Positions 50,643 to 59,257 of a DNA stretch of 64,000 nt are shown piece after piece. Under the pieces are notes generated by a model, which was given only the letters and a program-made list of their open reading frames with translations, had not been told where the DNA came from and searched no databases. Where the stretch lies: positions 57,167 to 121,166 of the forward strand of contig JAFZHB010000020.1 in assembly GCA_017555105.1 (NCBI GenBank), given 5' to 3'. The position numbers were made by a program, and so were the translations under genes. How positions within the stretch are numbered: position 1 is the first letter of the stretch; each line of letters opens with the position of its first letter. The DNA comes from Alistipes sp. (GTDB lineage: Bacteria > Bacteroidota > Bacteroidia > Bacteroidales > Rikenellaceae).

Positions 50643-50689
50643 GCCTGGCAAATCGGATGTTGGGGTTGACTCTGTTCTGCGCGCTGCGT

Positions 50690-51127
50690 TTAGAGCTGCG
50701 GCGTGTAGCTCTCGAACGAACCGTCTTCATAGCAGATGACGATCCGCGTTGCTCGGTGTCGAGCGTTGCCCGAAATTTTTGTTGTGATGGGAAGCTCTTC
50801 GATCTGCGACGAAGGACGCGTGCTCGGCGTAGGCGCCTCGGCCGTAAAGAGGTTTGGTTGTGGATACGGCTGCTCCGTCGACTCCGAGGTGGCAGCGACG
50901 GCGGGCGTCTCCGTCTGGGTGCGATACATCGAACCCTGATCGAGCAGCAGCCAATCGGGGTTGATCTGCGGGAAACGACGCAGCATCTTTTGCAAGAGTT
51001 CGTATCCGGGCTTGTTGCGTCCGGCCAATAGGTGAGAGATACCTGCCGGATTTACGCCGAGCATTTCGGCAAACTGACTTGGCTTCAAACCCTCGCTGTT
51101 GAGAAAATCGCGCAATTTTTCCTGCAT
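50690..51127 (-). CDS. XRE-type helix-turn-helix regulator
   Basis: 145 residues. The N-terminal HTH (about 1-60) is LRDFLNSEGLKPSQFAEMLGVNPAGISHLLAGRNKPGYELLQKMLRRFPQINPDWLLL, the usual XRE pattern. The rest is a Ser/Thr/Pro/Glu-rich linker and a short basic tail (HRATRIVICYEDGSFESYTPQL). It has a strong promoter (51143-51173) flanked by inverted CACAAAAGTAAA / CTTTTGTAAAG words that may be its own operator. Confidence 0.85.
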   Translation of the reverse strand: MQEKLRDFLNSEGLKPSQFAEMLGVNPAGISHLLAGRNKPGYELLQKMLRRFPQINPDWLLLDQGSMYRTQTETPAVAATSESTEQPYPQPNLFTAEAPTPSTRPSSQIEELPITTKISGNARHRATRIVICYEDGSFESYTPQL

Positions 51128-51142
51128 AATCGTAATTTTTCA

Positions 51143-51173
51143 CAAAAGTAAACATTTTTCTTTTGTAAAGCAA
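51143..51173 (-). promoter_or_regulatory. Promoter and possible operator of the XRE gene
   Basis: Minus strand: TTG (51173-51171), a 20-nt spacer and TACTTTTG (51150-51143). TTTACAAAAG and TTTACTTTTG words overlap both elements in opposite orientation, a plausible autoregulatory site. Confidence 0.65.
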
Positions 51174-51174
51174 G

Positions 51175-51720
51175 AAAATTTACAATTTGTTAAATGTTAA
51201 TCGTTGTTGATAAACTTTACATCTGTCAACCTTTTAATATGGTTAAAACAAACCCTGTGCAACTATATGATAATTTACTTGAATACAAAATAGATAAAAT
51301 GCTGATAAATCATATAGTTAGGAGTGTTATTTAATGCAAATCACGCACTATTAACTTAAACCTCACGAAACCACCTCTTATACTTATAAATCAAATGATA
51401 TAAATCTTGTAAATAACTGATAATGTAGGCCGTAGACTCGATAGTTTAACCATTGAATTGGGGTCTGAATGGCTTGCAGGAGGGGTGTTATCCCCTTGTG
51501 AACGGATTTTACAACTATAAACTTGAACAGCTTGTTAACAAGGCTAAAATGTTACAGATGTACTACCCTACTCTACTGCTAACCGATTTGCTCATTAACA
51601 AATGTAATTACAAATGTTAAATAGGGGTATATTTTTGTGAAAATCGAAAAAGAAAGATCCTTCGTAGGTCTACTTTTCGACACACGAAGGATTTACCGAA
51701 CATTATGTTAAATAATGAGA
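51175..51720. other. AT-rich intergenic region without a gene
   Basis: About 545 bp of strikingly AT-rich DNA. It contains TGTTGATAA (one mismatch from a DnaA box) near 51203, TGTTATCCCC near 51488, TTGTTAACAAG near 51533, repeated AAATGTTAA words, and ACATCTGT/ACAGATGT in inverse. No perfect TTATNCACA box is seen. A plus-strand TATTTTTG (51631-51638) precedes a hairpin ATCCTTCGT/ACGAAGGAT (51658-51666 with 51685-51693). It may hold regulatory sites, an sRNA or an origin; none is shown. Confidence 0.4.
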
Positions 51721-51754
51721 AACCGAGTAGCGCAAATAGATGCACTACTCGGTT
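51721..51754 (-). terminator. Terminator of the HIT/RelA cluster
   Basis: AACCGAGTAG (51721-51730) pairs with CTACTCGGTT (51745-51754); on the minus strand TTTCTCATTATTT follows. Confidence 0.65.
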
Positions 51755-51787
51755 AAAGATCAGCTATTTAAAGAATTGTTAACAGCC

Positions 51788-52177
51788 CTATTCTACCGCT
51801 ATTTCAGCTGCTATGGCAGCGAACTCTTCCGGGGTCAACTGGAGCTTTTCGCGGTGGAAATCGACATCCTTTTCGCTGTTTATGGGGATCAAATGGATGT
51901 GTGCGTGGGGAACTTCGAGGCCGAGCACCACTACAGCCACTCTTTTACATGCTATCTTCTCCTTAATCTGTGCGGCAATGCGCTTGGCGAAGATCATCAT
52001 GCCGCCCAGCGTCTCGTCCTCGAGGTCGAAGAGGTAGTCTACCTCCTGCTTGGGGACTACCAGCGTGTGTCCCTTGGTGAGCGGATTGATGTCCAGGAAT
52101 GCATAGTAATGCTCGTTTTCGGCGACCTTATACGAGGGAATTTCGCCGGCAATGATGCGTGAAAAGATCGTAGCCAT
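51788..52177 (-). CDS. HIT family nucleotide-binding hydrolase
   Basis: 129 residues. The histidine triad is HAHIHLIP (91-98) and the N-terminus is TIFSRIIAGEIPSYKVAENEHYYAFLDINPLTKGHTLVVPK. It matches Hint-type protein kinase C interacting-like hydrolases that act on nucleoside phosphoramidates. Starts 4 nt after the upstream membrane-protein stop. Confidence 0.93.
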   Translation of the reverse strand: MATIFSRIIAGEIPSYKVAENEHYYAFLDINPLTKGHTLVVPKQEVDYLFDLEDETLGGMMIFAKRIAAQIKEKIACKRVAVVVLGLEVPHAHIHLIPINSEKDVDFHREKLQLTPEEFAAIAAEIAVE

Positions 52178-52180
52178 AGT

Positions 52181-52681
52181 TTATTCGTATGATTTGAATT
52201 TAGGTTCGAGAATTTCGCTGTAGATCACCGCCTCCTCCAGGTCGAAGTCGCGCAGCGTTTTCTGCGCCTTGCTGAGCCCTTCGGCCGAAGTCTCGGATTG
52301 ACTCCCCTTCTCCTCTTTTTTAGGGGCGATGGGGGCGCTTTCGCGGGTTGCAGTCGGCTGCGGGACTTGCGGGTGTTGAACGGGCGTTTTGGGGGCGTAG
52401 AATGCCTCCTCCTCGTCGATGATCTCCTCTAGAGAGGTGTGGCGGCTCATCATCTCCTCCTCTGCTTGGGCGGCTTGGCGTCGTATCTGCTCCAGGCGCT
52501 GGCGATGTTGGCGGATCACCTCCTCAACATGGCGAAGATCCTCCATTCCGCTGCCGGGATCGCTACCCTCCTCTGTGCGTGCAGCCTCCTCCTCGGCCCA
52601 TTTTTGGAGCTTTTTGCGGTTCTCCTTGATGGCAGAAACAGCTACGACGGCCAGAATGACGATGATGATGGTGAAATTCAT
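52181..52681 (-). CDS. Single-span membrane protein with charged helical tail
   Basis: 166 residues: one N-terminal helix (MNFTIIIVILAVVAVSAI), then a long charged coiled-coil-like region (KKLQKWAEEEAARTEEGSD ... RQHRQRLEQIRRQAAQAEEEMM) and a Pro-rich, acidic tail. A short conserved end (KTLRDFDLEEAVIYSEILEPKF) may bind a partner. Family not recognised. It lies between relA/spoT (10 nt) and the HIT gene (4 nt). Confidence 0.72.
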   Translation of the reverse strand: MNFTIIIVILAVVAVSAIKENRKKLQKWAEEEAARTEEGSDPGSGMEDLRHVEEVIRQHRQRLEQIRRQAAQAEEEMMSRHTSLEEIIDEEEAFYAPKTPVQHPQVPQPTATRESAPIAPKKEEKGSQSETSAEGLSKAQKTLRDFDLEEAVIYSEILEPKFKSYE

Positions 52682-52690
52682 GGCAAACGA

Positions 52691-54880
52691 CTAATTCGAG
52701 GTGCGTTTTACCTGCTCAATGCCCTTGATTTGGCGCAGTTTGTCCATGACGGCCTGCAGACTCTCCACATCCTTGACATAGAGGCTCAGGTGTCCTTCAA
52801 AGACGCCCGCGTGGCTCTTGAGCTGGATCTCGCGCATGTTGATATTGAACTCGCCGCTGATGACGCGTGCTACATCCAATAAGATGCCCATGCGGTCGAT
52901 GCCGCGCAGCTCAGCCGTCACGAGGTACGACATCGCCTTCTGGCGCGACCAGCGGATCTCGTCCTTGACGATGTTCTTGCCGTATTGCGCAGCCAGGCGG
53001 TTGAGCTCCTCGCACGAGGCCTTGTGTACAATGATCGTGTTGCTTGCCGGATCGTGGTAGCCTACCACCTTGTCGCCCGGGATCGGATGACAACATTCGG
53101 CCACTTCGAAGTGCTGGTTCTGGCTCGGCTCATTGTGCTTCTCTTCTTTAACCTCTTCTTTATGTGGAATGAGGAAAGTCCAGAACTTTAACAGCTTGCG
53201 CGTTGCATCCTCTTTCAGTACCTTGTCCAGGTTTGCCAGATCTACGATGCCGGCGCCGATCTTCGAGTAGAGCTCCTCCTTGTTCGAACTCTCGTAGGCG
53301 GGCATCATCTTGCGGAGCACATGACCCGTCAGTTGGATGTTGAGCTGCTGCATCTTCTCCTCCAGCAGCTGCATACCGCGCTCGATGTTGTTTTGGCGCT
53401 CGCGCTTCAGGAAGCTTTTGATCGCCTGCTTGGCCTTGGCTGTGGTGGCAATGTCGAGCCACTCCGCCTTCGGGCGGGCGTTGTCGGCCGTGATGATCTC
53501 GATCTGGTCACCGCTTTGGATCTGGGTGGTGATCGGTTTTAGTTCGTGGTTGATCTTGGCGCCGATGGCGCTGTTGCCGATCTTCGAGTGGATGTCGTAG
53601 GCGAAGTCGAGCGCAGTCGATCCATAGGGCATCTGGCGTGACTCACCCTTCGGGGTGAAGACCACGATCTCGGCCATGTAGAGCGAGAGCTTGAAGTTGT
53701 CGAGGAAGTCGACGGCGCTCTCCGTTGGGCTGTTGAGTGCCGAGCGGATCTGTTTGAGCCACTTGTCGAACTCATCCTCATCCTTCGAGATGGTCGCCTG
53801 CTTGTATTTCCAGTGGGCGGCAAAACCGCGCTCGGCGATGTCCTCCATACGCTGGGTGCGGATCTGCACCTCGACCCATTCCCCTCGCGGCCCCATGACG
53901 GTGGAGTGCAACGCCTCGTAGCCATTGGCTTTGGGCATCGAGATCCAATCGCGCAGGCGGTCGGGTTTGGGGGTGTAGATATCGGTAATTGTAGAGTAGA
54001 TTTGCCAGCACTGCGTCTTCTCCGAGGGGAAAGGCAACGGCTTGAAGACGATGCGGATGGCAAAGAGGTCGTAGATCTCCTCGAAGGGGATCTGTTTGGT
54101 CTGCATCTTCGTCCAGATCGAGTAGACGCTCTTCGCACGACCCGAGATTTCGTAGTTGATGTGGTCGCGGTTGAGCGCTTCGATGATGGGCGCATTGAAG
54201 TTGTTGATGAACTCCTGGCGCTGTACCTCGCTTTCGGCCAACTTCTGCTGAATTTCAGCATATTGCTGCGGGAAGCGGTACTTCATACAGAGGTCTTCCA
54301 GCTCGTTTTTAATCGAGTAGAGTCCCAGACGGTAGGCCAGCGGAGCGAAGAGGTAGATTGTCTCACCTGTGATCTTAATCTGCTTATTGAGTGGCATGGC
54401 GCCCAGCGTGCGCATGTTGTGCAGGCGGTCGGCAATCTTGATCAGGATGACGCGCACATCGTCCGAGAGGGTCAAGAGCACCTTGCGGAAGTATTCGGCC
54501 TGCTCCGAGGTGTCGGCGTTGAATACGCCCGACATCTTCGTCAGGCCATCGACCATCGAGGCGATCTTGGGGCCAAAGATACGCTCCATATCCTCGACGG
54601 TGTACTCCGTATCCTCCACCACATCGTGCAGCAGGGCTGCTACGACCGACTTTACGCCCAATCCGATCTCATCGACCACGATCTTGGCCACGGCAATCGG
54701 ATGCAGGAGGTACGGCTCACCCGAGCGGCGGCGTACCCCTTGATGGGCCTCTTTTGCAAGGAAGAAGGCTCGTTTGATGAAGTTCCAATCCTCCTCGTTC
54801 TTGCAGATGTTCGTGCAGGAATAGAGCAGGTCCTCCCATTTCTCCTTGATTAAAATCTCATCTTCGGCGCTGTAATCCAT
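52691..54880 (-). CDS. Bifunctional (p)ppGpp synthetase/hydrolase RelA/SpoT
   Basis: 729 residues from ATG 54880 (MDYSAEDEILIKEK); the longer frame reads through the recA terminator. The HD hydrolase domain is intact (AALLHDVVEDTEYTVEDM, with H85-D86; IKIADRLHNMRTL). The synthetase domain has GRAKSVYSIWTKM and YDLFAIRIVFKPL. TGS (VFTPKGESRQMPYGSTALDFAYDIHSKIG) and C-terminal ACT (ITAELRGIDRMGILLDVARVI-like) follow. With HD present it is a SpoT/Rel-type bifunctional enzyme controlling the stringent response. Confidence 0.94.
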   Translation of the reverse strand: MDYSAEDEILIKEKWEDLLYSCTNICKNEEDWNFIKRAFFLAKEAHQGVRRRSGEPYLLHPIAVAKIVVDEIGLGVKSVVAALLHDVVEDTEYTVEDMERIFGPKIASMVDGLTKMSGVFNADTSEQAEYFRKVLLTLSDDVRVILIKIADRLHNMRTLGAMPLNKQIKITGETIYLFAPLAYRLGLYSIKNELEDLCMKYRFPQQYAEIQQKLAESEVQRQEFINNFNAPIIEALNRDHINYEISGRAKSVYSIWTKMQTKQIPFEEIYDLFAIRIVFKPLPFPSEKTQCWQIYSTITDIYTPKPDRLRDWISMPKANGYEALHSTVMGPRGEWVEVQIRTQRMEDIAERGFAAHWKYKQATISKDEDEFDKWLKQIRSALNSPTESAVDFLDNFKLSLYMAEIVVFTPKGESRQMPYGSTALDFAYDIHSKIGNSAIGAKINHELKPITTQIQSGDQIEIITADNARPKAEWLDIATTAKAKQAIKSFLKRERQNNIERGMQLLEEKMQQLNIQLTGHVLRKMMPAYESSNKEELYSKIGAGIVDLANLDKVLKEDATRKLLKFWTFLIPHKEEVKEEKHNEPSQNQHFEVAECCHPIPGDKVVGYHDPASNTIIVHKASCEELNRLAAQYGKNIVKDEIRWSRQKAMSYLVTAELRGIDRMGILLDVARVISGEFNINMREIQLKSHAGVFEGHLSLYVKDVESLQAVMDKLRQIKGIEQVKRTSN

Positions 54881-54887
54881 ATAAAAC

Positions 54888-54924
54888 CATTTAACGCCAG
54901 CCTTGCCCATAGGCAAAGCTGACG
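54888..54924 (-). terminator. Terminator of recA
   Basis: CGCCAGCCTTGCC (54895-54907) pairs with GGCAAAGCTGACG (54912-54924) with two G-U pairs; on the minus strand TTAAATGGTTTTA follows. Confidence 0.65.
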
Positions 54925-54946
54925 CGGTGAATATACCTTGTTATGT

Positions 54947-56002
54947 CTATTCTCCCGAGGGAGTAGCAATCTCTTTGCCACCCTTGGCCTCCTCTTTGGC
55001 GGCCTTGATGGCCTCACGGAGCTCGGCCTCCACCTTGGCGGCGAACTCCTTGTCCTGCATGAGCAGCTCCTTGACGGCGTCGCGACCCTGGCCGATCTTA
55101 CGATCGCCATACGAGAACCACGAACCGGCCTTCTTGATCACGCCGTAGTCGACACCCAGGTCGATTACCTCGCCGATCTTCGAGATACCCTCGCCGAACA
55201 TAATATCGAACTCGGCACGACGGAACGGGGGTGCAACCTTGTTCTTGACGATCTTCACGCGGGTACGCGTTCCGAGCTGCTCCTCGCCATCCTTGATGAC
55301 CGACACGCGGCGGATATCGATGCGCACCGACGAGTAGAACTTCAGGGCGTTACCACCCGTGGTGGTTTCGGGGTTGCCATACACCACGCCGATCTTGTCG
55401 CGCAGCTGGTTGATGAAGATGCAGACGGTCTTCGTCTTCGAGATCGACGAGGTCAGCTTACGCATCGCCTGCGACATGAGGCGTGCCTGCAGACCCATCT
55501 TAGCGTCGCCCATTTCACCCTCGATCTCGGCCTTGGGGGTTAGAGCGGCCACCGAGTCGATCACGATGATGTCGATTGCGCTCGAGCGGATCAGCGAGTC
55601 GGCAATCTCGAGTGCCTGCTCACCGTTGTCGGGCTGCGAGATCAGGAGGTTGTCTACATCGACGCCGAGCTGCTGCGCGTAGTAGCTGTCGAAGGCGTGC
55701 TCTGCGTCGATGAAGGCTGCGATACCGCCCGCCTTCTGCGCCTCGGCGATGGCGTGAATTGCCAGCGTCGTCTTACCCGAGGACTCGGGACCGAAGATCT
55801 CGATGATACGACCCTTCGGATAGCCGCCTACGCCGAGTGCCATGTCGAGAGCCACCGAGCCGGTAGGAATCACGGGCACATCGTTCACTTCGTTGCTGTT
55901 CATGCGCATGATCGAGCCCTTACCGAAGTCCTTCTCGATCTTAGCCATCACCGCGTTCAAGACTTTGAGCTTGTCGGGGTTTACTTGTGCTTTATCTGCC
56001 AT
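54947..56002 (-). CDS. recA: Recombinase RecA
   Basis: 351 residues. Walker [10 protein letters not shown] (71-79), then [42 protein letters not shown], and the L2 loop [31 protein letters not shown]. Strand exchange and SOS co-protease. Length is normal and the acidic tail is present but short. Promoter at 56054-56085. Confidence 0.97.
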   Translation of the reverse strand: MADKAQVNPDKLKVLNAVMAKIEKDFGKGSIMRMNSNEVNDVPVIPTGSVALDMALGVGGYPKGRIIEIFGPESSGKTTLAIHAIAEAQKAGGIAAFIDAEHAFDSYYAQQLGVDVDNLLISQPDNGEQALEIADSLIRSSAIDIIVIDSVAALTPKAEIEGEMGDAKMGLQARLMSQAMRKLTSSISKTKTVCIFINQLRDKIGVVYGNPETTTGGNALKFYSSVRIDIRRVSVIKDGEEQLGTRTRVKIVKNKVAPPFRRAEFDIMFGEGISKIGEVIDLGVDYGVIKKAGSWFSYGDRKIGQGRDAVKELLMQDKEFAAKVEAELREAIKAAKEEAKGGKEIATPSGE

Positions 56003-56053
56003 AGTTCTATCTTATTTTATTTTTTATTCGCTTTTTGTAGGTTGAATTACCCT

Positions 56054-56085
56054 CAAAGATACTAATTTAATTTGTGATTCTGCAA
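56054..56085 (-). promoter_or_regulatory. Promoter of recA
   Basis: Minus strand: TTG (56085-56083), a 21-nt spacer and TATCTTTG (56061-56054). No LexA-type palindrome was recognised. Confidence 0.65.
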
Positions 56086-56144
56086 CGCCTGCGGCACATT
56101 TTTTTTCGCCCTGTGCGGCACTTTGTAGCGATTTTTTGCGGTGC

Positions 56145-56228
56145 CTACTCGCCCCAGCGCTTGTTCTGCCCAATCAGGTAGAGCAGTACATCTGCGCCGA
56201 GGGCGATGATTACGAGTATGAAAAACAT
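56145..56228 (-). CDS. 27-aa membrane peptide downstream of the zinc-ribbon gene
   Basis: ATG at 56228, 27 codons, TAG at 56145: MFFILVIIALGADVLLYLIG then QNKRWGE. One hydrophobic helix with a short positively charged tail fits a small inner-membrane protein. It begins 4 nt after the zinc-ribbon stop, which favours translation coupling. Too short for a firm call. Confidence 0.45.
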   Translation of the reverse strand: MFFILVIIALGADVLLYLIGQNKRWGE

Positions 56229-56232
56229 CTTC

Positions 56233-56454
56233 TTAATCCCACGAGTAGGTCACCTCGATCTGCTCACTAAACTCCTCGGGAGTATTGTTCAGTCGCTTCA
56301 GGCAGGCCGGACAACGAATGGCCAGCTGTGTCTCGATGTATCCCAAACCGTCGCCACAGCCGATGCAGGTGGGCAGGAAACCAAATCCTGCGTCGCTCGA
56401 GTGGTTGAATTGTGCGCCGCAATGTTTGCAACGAATCTTGTAAGCTGTTCCCAT
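56233..56454 (-). CDS. Small zinc-ribbon protein
   Basis: 73 residues with three Cys pairs: CKHCG (9-13), CIGCG (30-34) and CPAC (48-51), arranged as rubredoxin/zinc-ribbon knuckles around HSSDAGFGFLPTC. Probably a Zn-binding regulatory or assembly protein. No family name is certain. Confidence 0.78.
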   Translation of the reverse strand: MGTAYKIRCKHCGAQFNHSSDAGFGFLPTCIGCGDGLGYIETQLAIRCPACLKRLNNTPEEFSEQIEVTYSWD

Positions 56455-56568
56455 AGTTGTAAGTTTTAAGTGTTGTTATCTTTTGTTTACAGTGCAAAGG
56501 AACAGCAGTTTTGTGTCAACTTGTGACACAAAACAAAAAAGATGCAGAAAAATATAAAAAATGGGATG

Positions 56569-57465
56569 TTAGAGGCTGTTTTTTGCCAGGTAGTCGCGCA
56601 GGTAGGTCGTTAGCTCCTCCCCCTCAAGAATGTGGATGTCGTCCAGCAGACCGACGACAAAGCGGCCGATGCCCGCCATGCCGGCCACTTCCGTGTCGAG
56701 AATCCACCCTCCTTTGCCGTTCGGACGCAGGTCGCGTTCGGCGAGCGGATACTCCTCGCAGAGCAGATTGTAGGCCAGCATACCGAGTTCCAATACCACG
56801 CGCTTGCGCTCTCCGCCGTGCATGCGGAAACAGTCGATAAAGCCCTCTTCGTGCAGCGCTTTGTGCTCCCACGCCGTGTCGGTTAGCTCGACTGAGCCGA
56901 TGCGGGAGGTTTTGAAGAGCTTGCACCGCAGATCTTTCAGGTCGAGACACCACACCTGCACATAGTTGGTGGTGAAGGCGAAGGGCTCTACCCTACGGTC
57001 GCTCACGCCCGAGCCATGCGCTGCCTGATAGGCGTGCAGAACGACTTGGCGTTCCTCCTCGATTGCTTCGATGAGTTGGCGAATGTTGGGGGCGTTCTTG
57101 CCGCGTACGACCGTGTCGGCCAGCGTCTTATTGTCGTAGACGGCGTAGAGTTTCTTTTTAAGGTTCTGTTTCAGGAGGTTCGTGTCGTCGATGTTCTCGA
57201 TGGCGCGCTTGAGGATCATCGCCTCCTCTTCGGTGAAGTGGACCAGCTGGGAGATCTCCTTGAAGTGCGGCGAGGCTTTGTCCAGGCGGATGCAGTCGCC
57301 CGACTTCTTGATCACGAAGCCCGCATCGCGGAAGGTGTCGATGTAGCGGTAGATCGTACGACGCGACATATCGAGTCGCTCGGCCAGCTGATCGACCGTG
57401 TAGGTCGTGTTGGCCGTGAGGAGCTTCATCAGGCGAAGCAGGCGTTCGATTTTGGGCTGATCCAT
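56569..57465 (-). CDS. DeoR-type HTH regulator with WYL domain
   Basis: 298 residues. The N-terminal winged helix is IERLLRLMKLLTANTTYTVDQLAERLDMSRRTIYRYIDTFRDAGFVI. A helical linker follows, then a WYL-like beta domain (about 140-235) with VVLHAYQAAHGSGVSDRRVEPFAFTTNYVQVWCLDLKDLRCKLFKTSRI, where the WYL triplet is degenerate. The C-terminal WCX-like domain ends VVGLLDDIHILEGEELTTYLRDYL. WYL regulators sense nucleic-acid or small-molecule ligands. Monocistronic between dnaA and the zinc-ribbon gene. Confidence 0.87.
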   Translation of the reverse strand: MDQPKIERLLRLMKLLTANTTYTVDQLAERLDMSRRTIYRYIDTFRDAGFVIKKSGDCIRLDKASPHFKEISQLVHFTEEEAMILKRAIENIDDTNLLKQNLKKKLYAVYDNKTLADTVVRGKNAPNIRQLIEAIEEERQVVLHAYQAAHGSGVSDRRVEPFAFTTNYVQVWCLDLKDLRCKLFKTSRIGSVELTDTAWEHKALHEEGFIDCFRMHGGERKRVVLELGMLAYNLLCEEYPLAERDLRPNGKGGWILDTEVAGMAGIGRFVVGLLDDIHILEGEELTTYLRDYLAKNSL

Positions 57466-57540
57466 TGCACAAATTTAGAATTTAGAATTTAGAATTCAAA
57501 ATTTGGCCCTTGCAGTTTAGCTGGCGGGTGCATGTCGAAC

Positions 57541-57580
57541 CAAAAAAAAAGTGACCCGAAACCTCTGCTTCGGATCACCT
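57541..57580 (-). terminator. Terminator of dnaA
   Basis: GTGACCCGAA (57551-57560) pairs with TTCGGATCAC (57569-57578) with a G-U pair; the minus strand continues with nine T. Confidence 0.85.
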
Positions 57581-57628
57581 TGGTTTGATAACAATGGTTG
57601 CTGCGTCGTGCAGCTGAATACATACTTT

Positions 57629-59029
57629 TTAAGCCTTCACCTTCTTTTCGATCTCCTCGACCGTGCGGCGGAACTGCTTGTCGGTCTCGATCAGGTTCGA
57701 TACAGCCTTGCAGGAGTGGAGCACCGTAGCGTGGTTGCGGCCTCCGATGGTGGCACCGATCGTGGTGAGCGGAGCCTTCGTGTGCTGCTTAGCCAGATAC
57801 ATGGCGATCTGTCGTGCCTGTGCGATCTCGCGCGTACGCTCGCTCGAGTTGAAGCGATCGAGGTCGATCGAGAGGTGCTCGCATACCACGGCGATGATCT
57901 GCTCGATGGTGATCTCCTTCTGGTAGAGCTTCACATAGACCTTCAGGATCTCCTTCGCGAGCGAAGTGGTGATCTTGCGGCCGAGGAACGAGGCGTTTGC
58001 TACGAGCGACGAGAGTGCACCCTCGATCTCGCGTACATTGGCCGAGATGTTGTCAGCCAGGTAGGCTACCACCTCCTCCGAGATCTGTGCGCCGAGTTTG
58101 TCGGCCTTCGCGCGGATGATCTTGAGCTTCGTCTCGTAGTCGGGCGTCTGGAGCGGTGCCGAGAGACCCCACTTGAAACGGGTCAGGAGTCGCTGCTCGA
58201 TGTCCTTCAACTCTACGGGCGGCTTATCCGAGGTGAGGATCAACTGCTTGCCTGCCAGCTGCAGGTGGTTGAAGATGTTGAAGAAGGCGTTCTGTGTACC
58301 CGGTTTGCCGGTCAGCTCCTGGATGTCGTCGATGATCAGCACATCGATCATCTGGTAGAAGTGGATGAAATCGGGGATCTCACCATTCTTATAGGCAGTC
58401 TGGAACTGGGCCTGAAATTTGTTCATCGACACATAGAGCACATAGAGCTCGGGGTGGCGCTGGCGTACCTCGTGGCCGATGGCCTGTGCGATGTGGGTCT
58501 TACCCAACCCCGAATCTCCATAGATATAGAGGGGGTTGAAGGGGTTGTTACCGGGCGATACGGCGATCGACATACCCGCCGAGCGAGCCAGTCGGTTGCA
58601 CTCACCCTCGATAAAGCTGTCGAAGGTCAGGCCGGCCGAGAGCTGCGGGTCGATATTTAATCGACGCGGAATGCCGGGAATTACAAAAGGATTTTTTATC
58701 TTTGTGTCGGTCGGCGCGGTGAAACGCTGCGAAGCAGCGGTCTCGGCAACGGCCGTGGTGGCGGTTGCGGCGCGCGGAACGGCATAGAGTACCTTGGTCT
58801 GCTGACCGTAGCACTGCATGATGATCGGACGCAGCAGCGAGATGTAGTTCTTCTCGATCTGGTTTACATAGCTCTCGTTAGGTACGCGCAGGCGCAACTT
58901 CGTACCGTCGAACTCGATCGGCACGATGGGGCGAAACCACTTCTCGAACTCCTCGGACGAGGTTTGATCCTTGATCCGGTCGAGGCAGGTCTGCCACATA
59001 TCGTGGTATGTTTGCGCGTTGTTTAACAT
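57629..59029 (-). CDS. dnaA: Chromosomal replication initiator DnaA
   Basis: 466 residues. Domain I WFRPIVPIEFDGTKLRLRVPN, linker 85-125, AAA+ domain III with Walker A GDSGLGKTHIAQAIG (171-185), Walker B IIDDIQEL, and the DNA-binding domain IV signature TIGGRNHATVLHSCKAV. It melts oriC at DnaA boxes. A perfect DnaA-box match, TGTGAATAA (TTATTCACA), lies in its upstream region near 59066-59074, suggesting autoregulation; the 228-bp gap to pgm shows no box cluster. Confidence 0.97.
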   Translation of the reverse strand: MLNNAQTYHDMWQTCLDRIKDQTSSEEFEKWFRPIVPIEFDGTKLRLRVPNESYVNQIEKNYISLLRPIIMQCYGQQTKVLYAVPRAATATTAVAETAASQRFTAPTDTKIKNPFVIPGIPRRLNIDPQLSAGLTFDSFIEGECNRLARSAGMSIAVSPGNNPFNPLYIYGDSGLGKTHIAQAIGHEVRQRHPELYVLYVSMNKFQAQFQTAYKNGEIPDFIHFYQMIDVLIIDDIQELTGKPGTQNAFFNIFNHLQLAGKQLILTSDKPPVELKDIEQRLLTRFKWGLSAPLQTPDYETKLKIIRAKADKLGAQISEEVVAYLADNISANVREIEGALSSLVANASFLGRKITTSLAKEILKVYVKLYQKEITIEQIIAVVCEHLSIDLDRFNSSERTREIAQARQIAMYLAKQHTKAPLTTIGATIGGRNHATVLHSCKAVSNLIETDKQFRRTVEEIEKKVKA

Positions 59030-59065
59030 TGGGAGAGTTGTTGTGTTCGATTTCGTACCGCAAAG

Positions 59066-59074
59066 GTGTGAATA
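59066..59074 (-). promoter_or_regulatory. DnaA box upstream of dnaA
   Basis: TTATTCACA on the minus strand, an exact match to TTATNCACA, 37 nt before the dnaA start codon. A single box fits autoregulation more than an origin. Confidence 0.55.
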
Positions 59075-59171
59075 ATTTTGTTAAAAGATTTTTGGTTTCG
59101 GGTTGCAAATTCACTTTTTTTGTATATAGACTTGCAATGATTTTCGAGCGCGATTTTTTAACTCGTTGATA

Positions 59172-59202
59172 TTGACTATTTGAATAATTTTTCTTATATT
59201 TG
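59172..59202 (+). promoter_or_regulatory. Promoter of the phosphoglucomutase gene
   Basis: TTG (59172-59174), a 20-nt spacer and TATATTTG (59195-59202). Confidence 0.75.
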
Positions 59203-59257
59203 CATATAAAATTAATGTAACCTAAAACAATTTACCAATAAGCAAAACTAATAGACT

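Noticed and set aside
59030-59257. Origin of replication next to dnaA
   Set aside because: Only one perfect DnaA box (59066-59074) is present in the 228-bp gap; a cluster would be expected for oriC.
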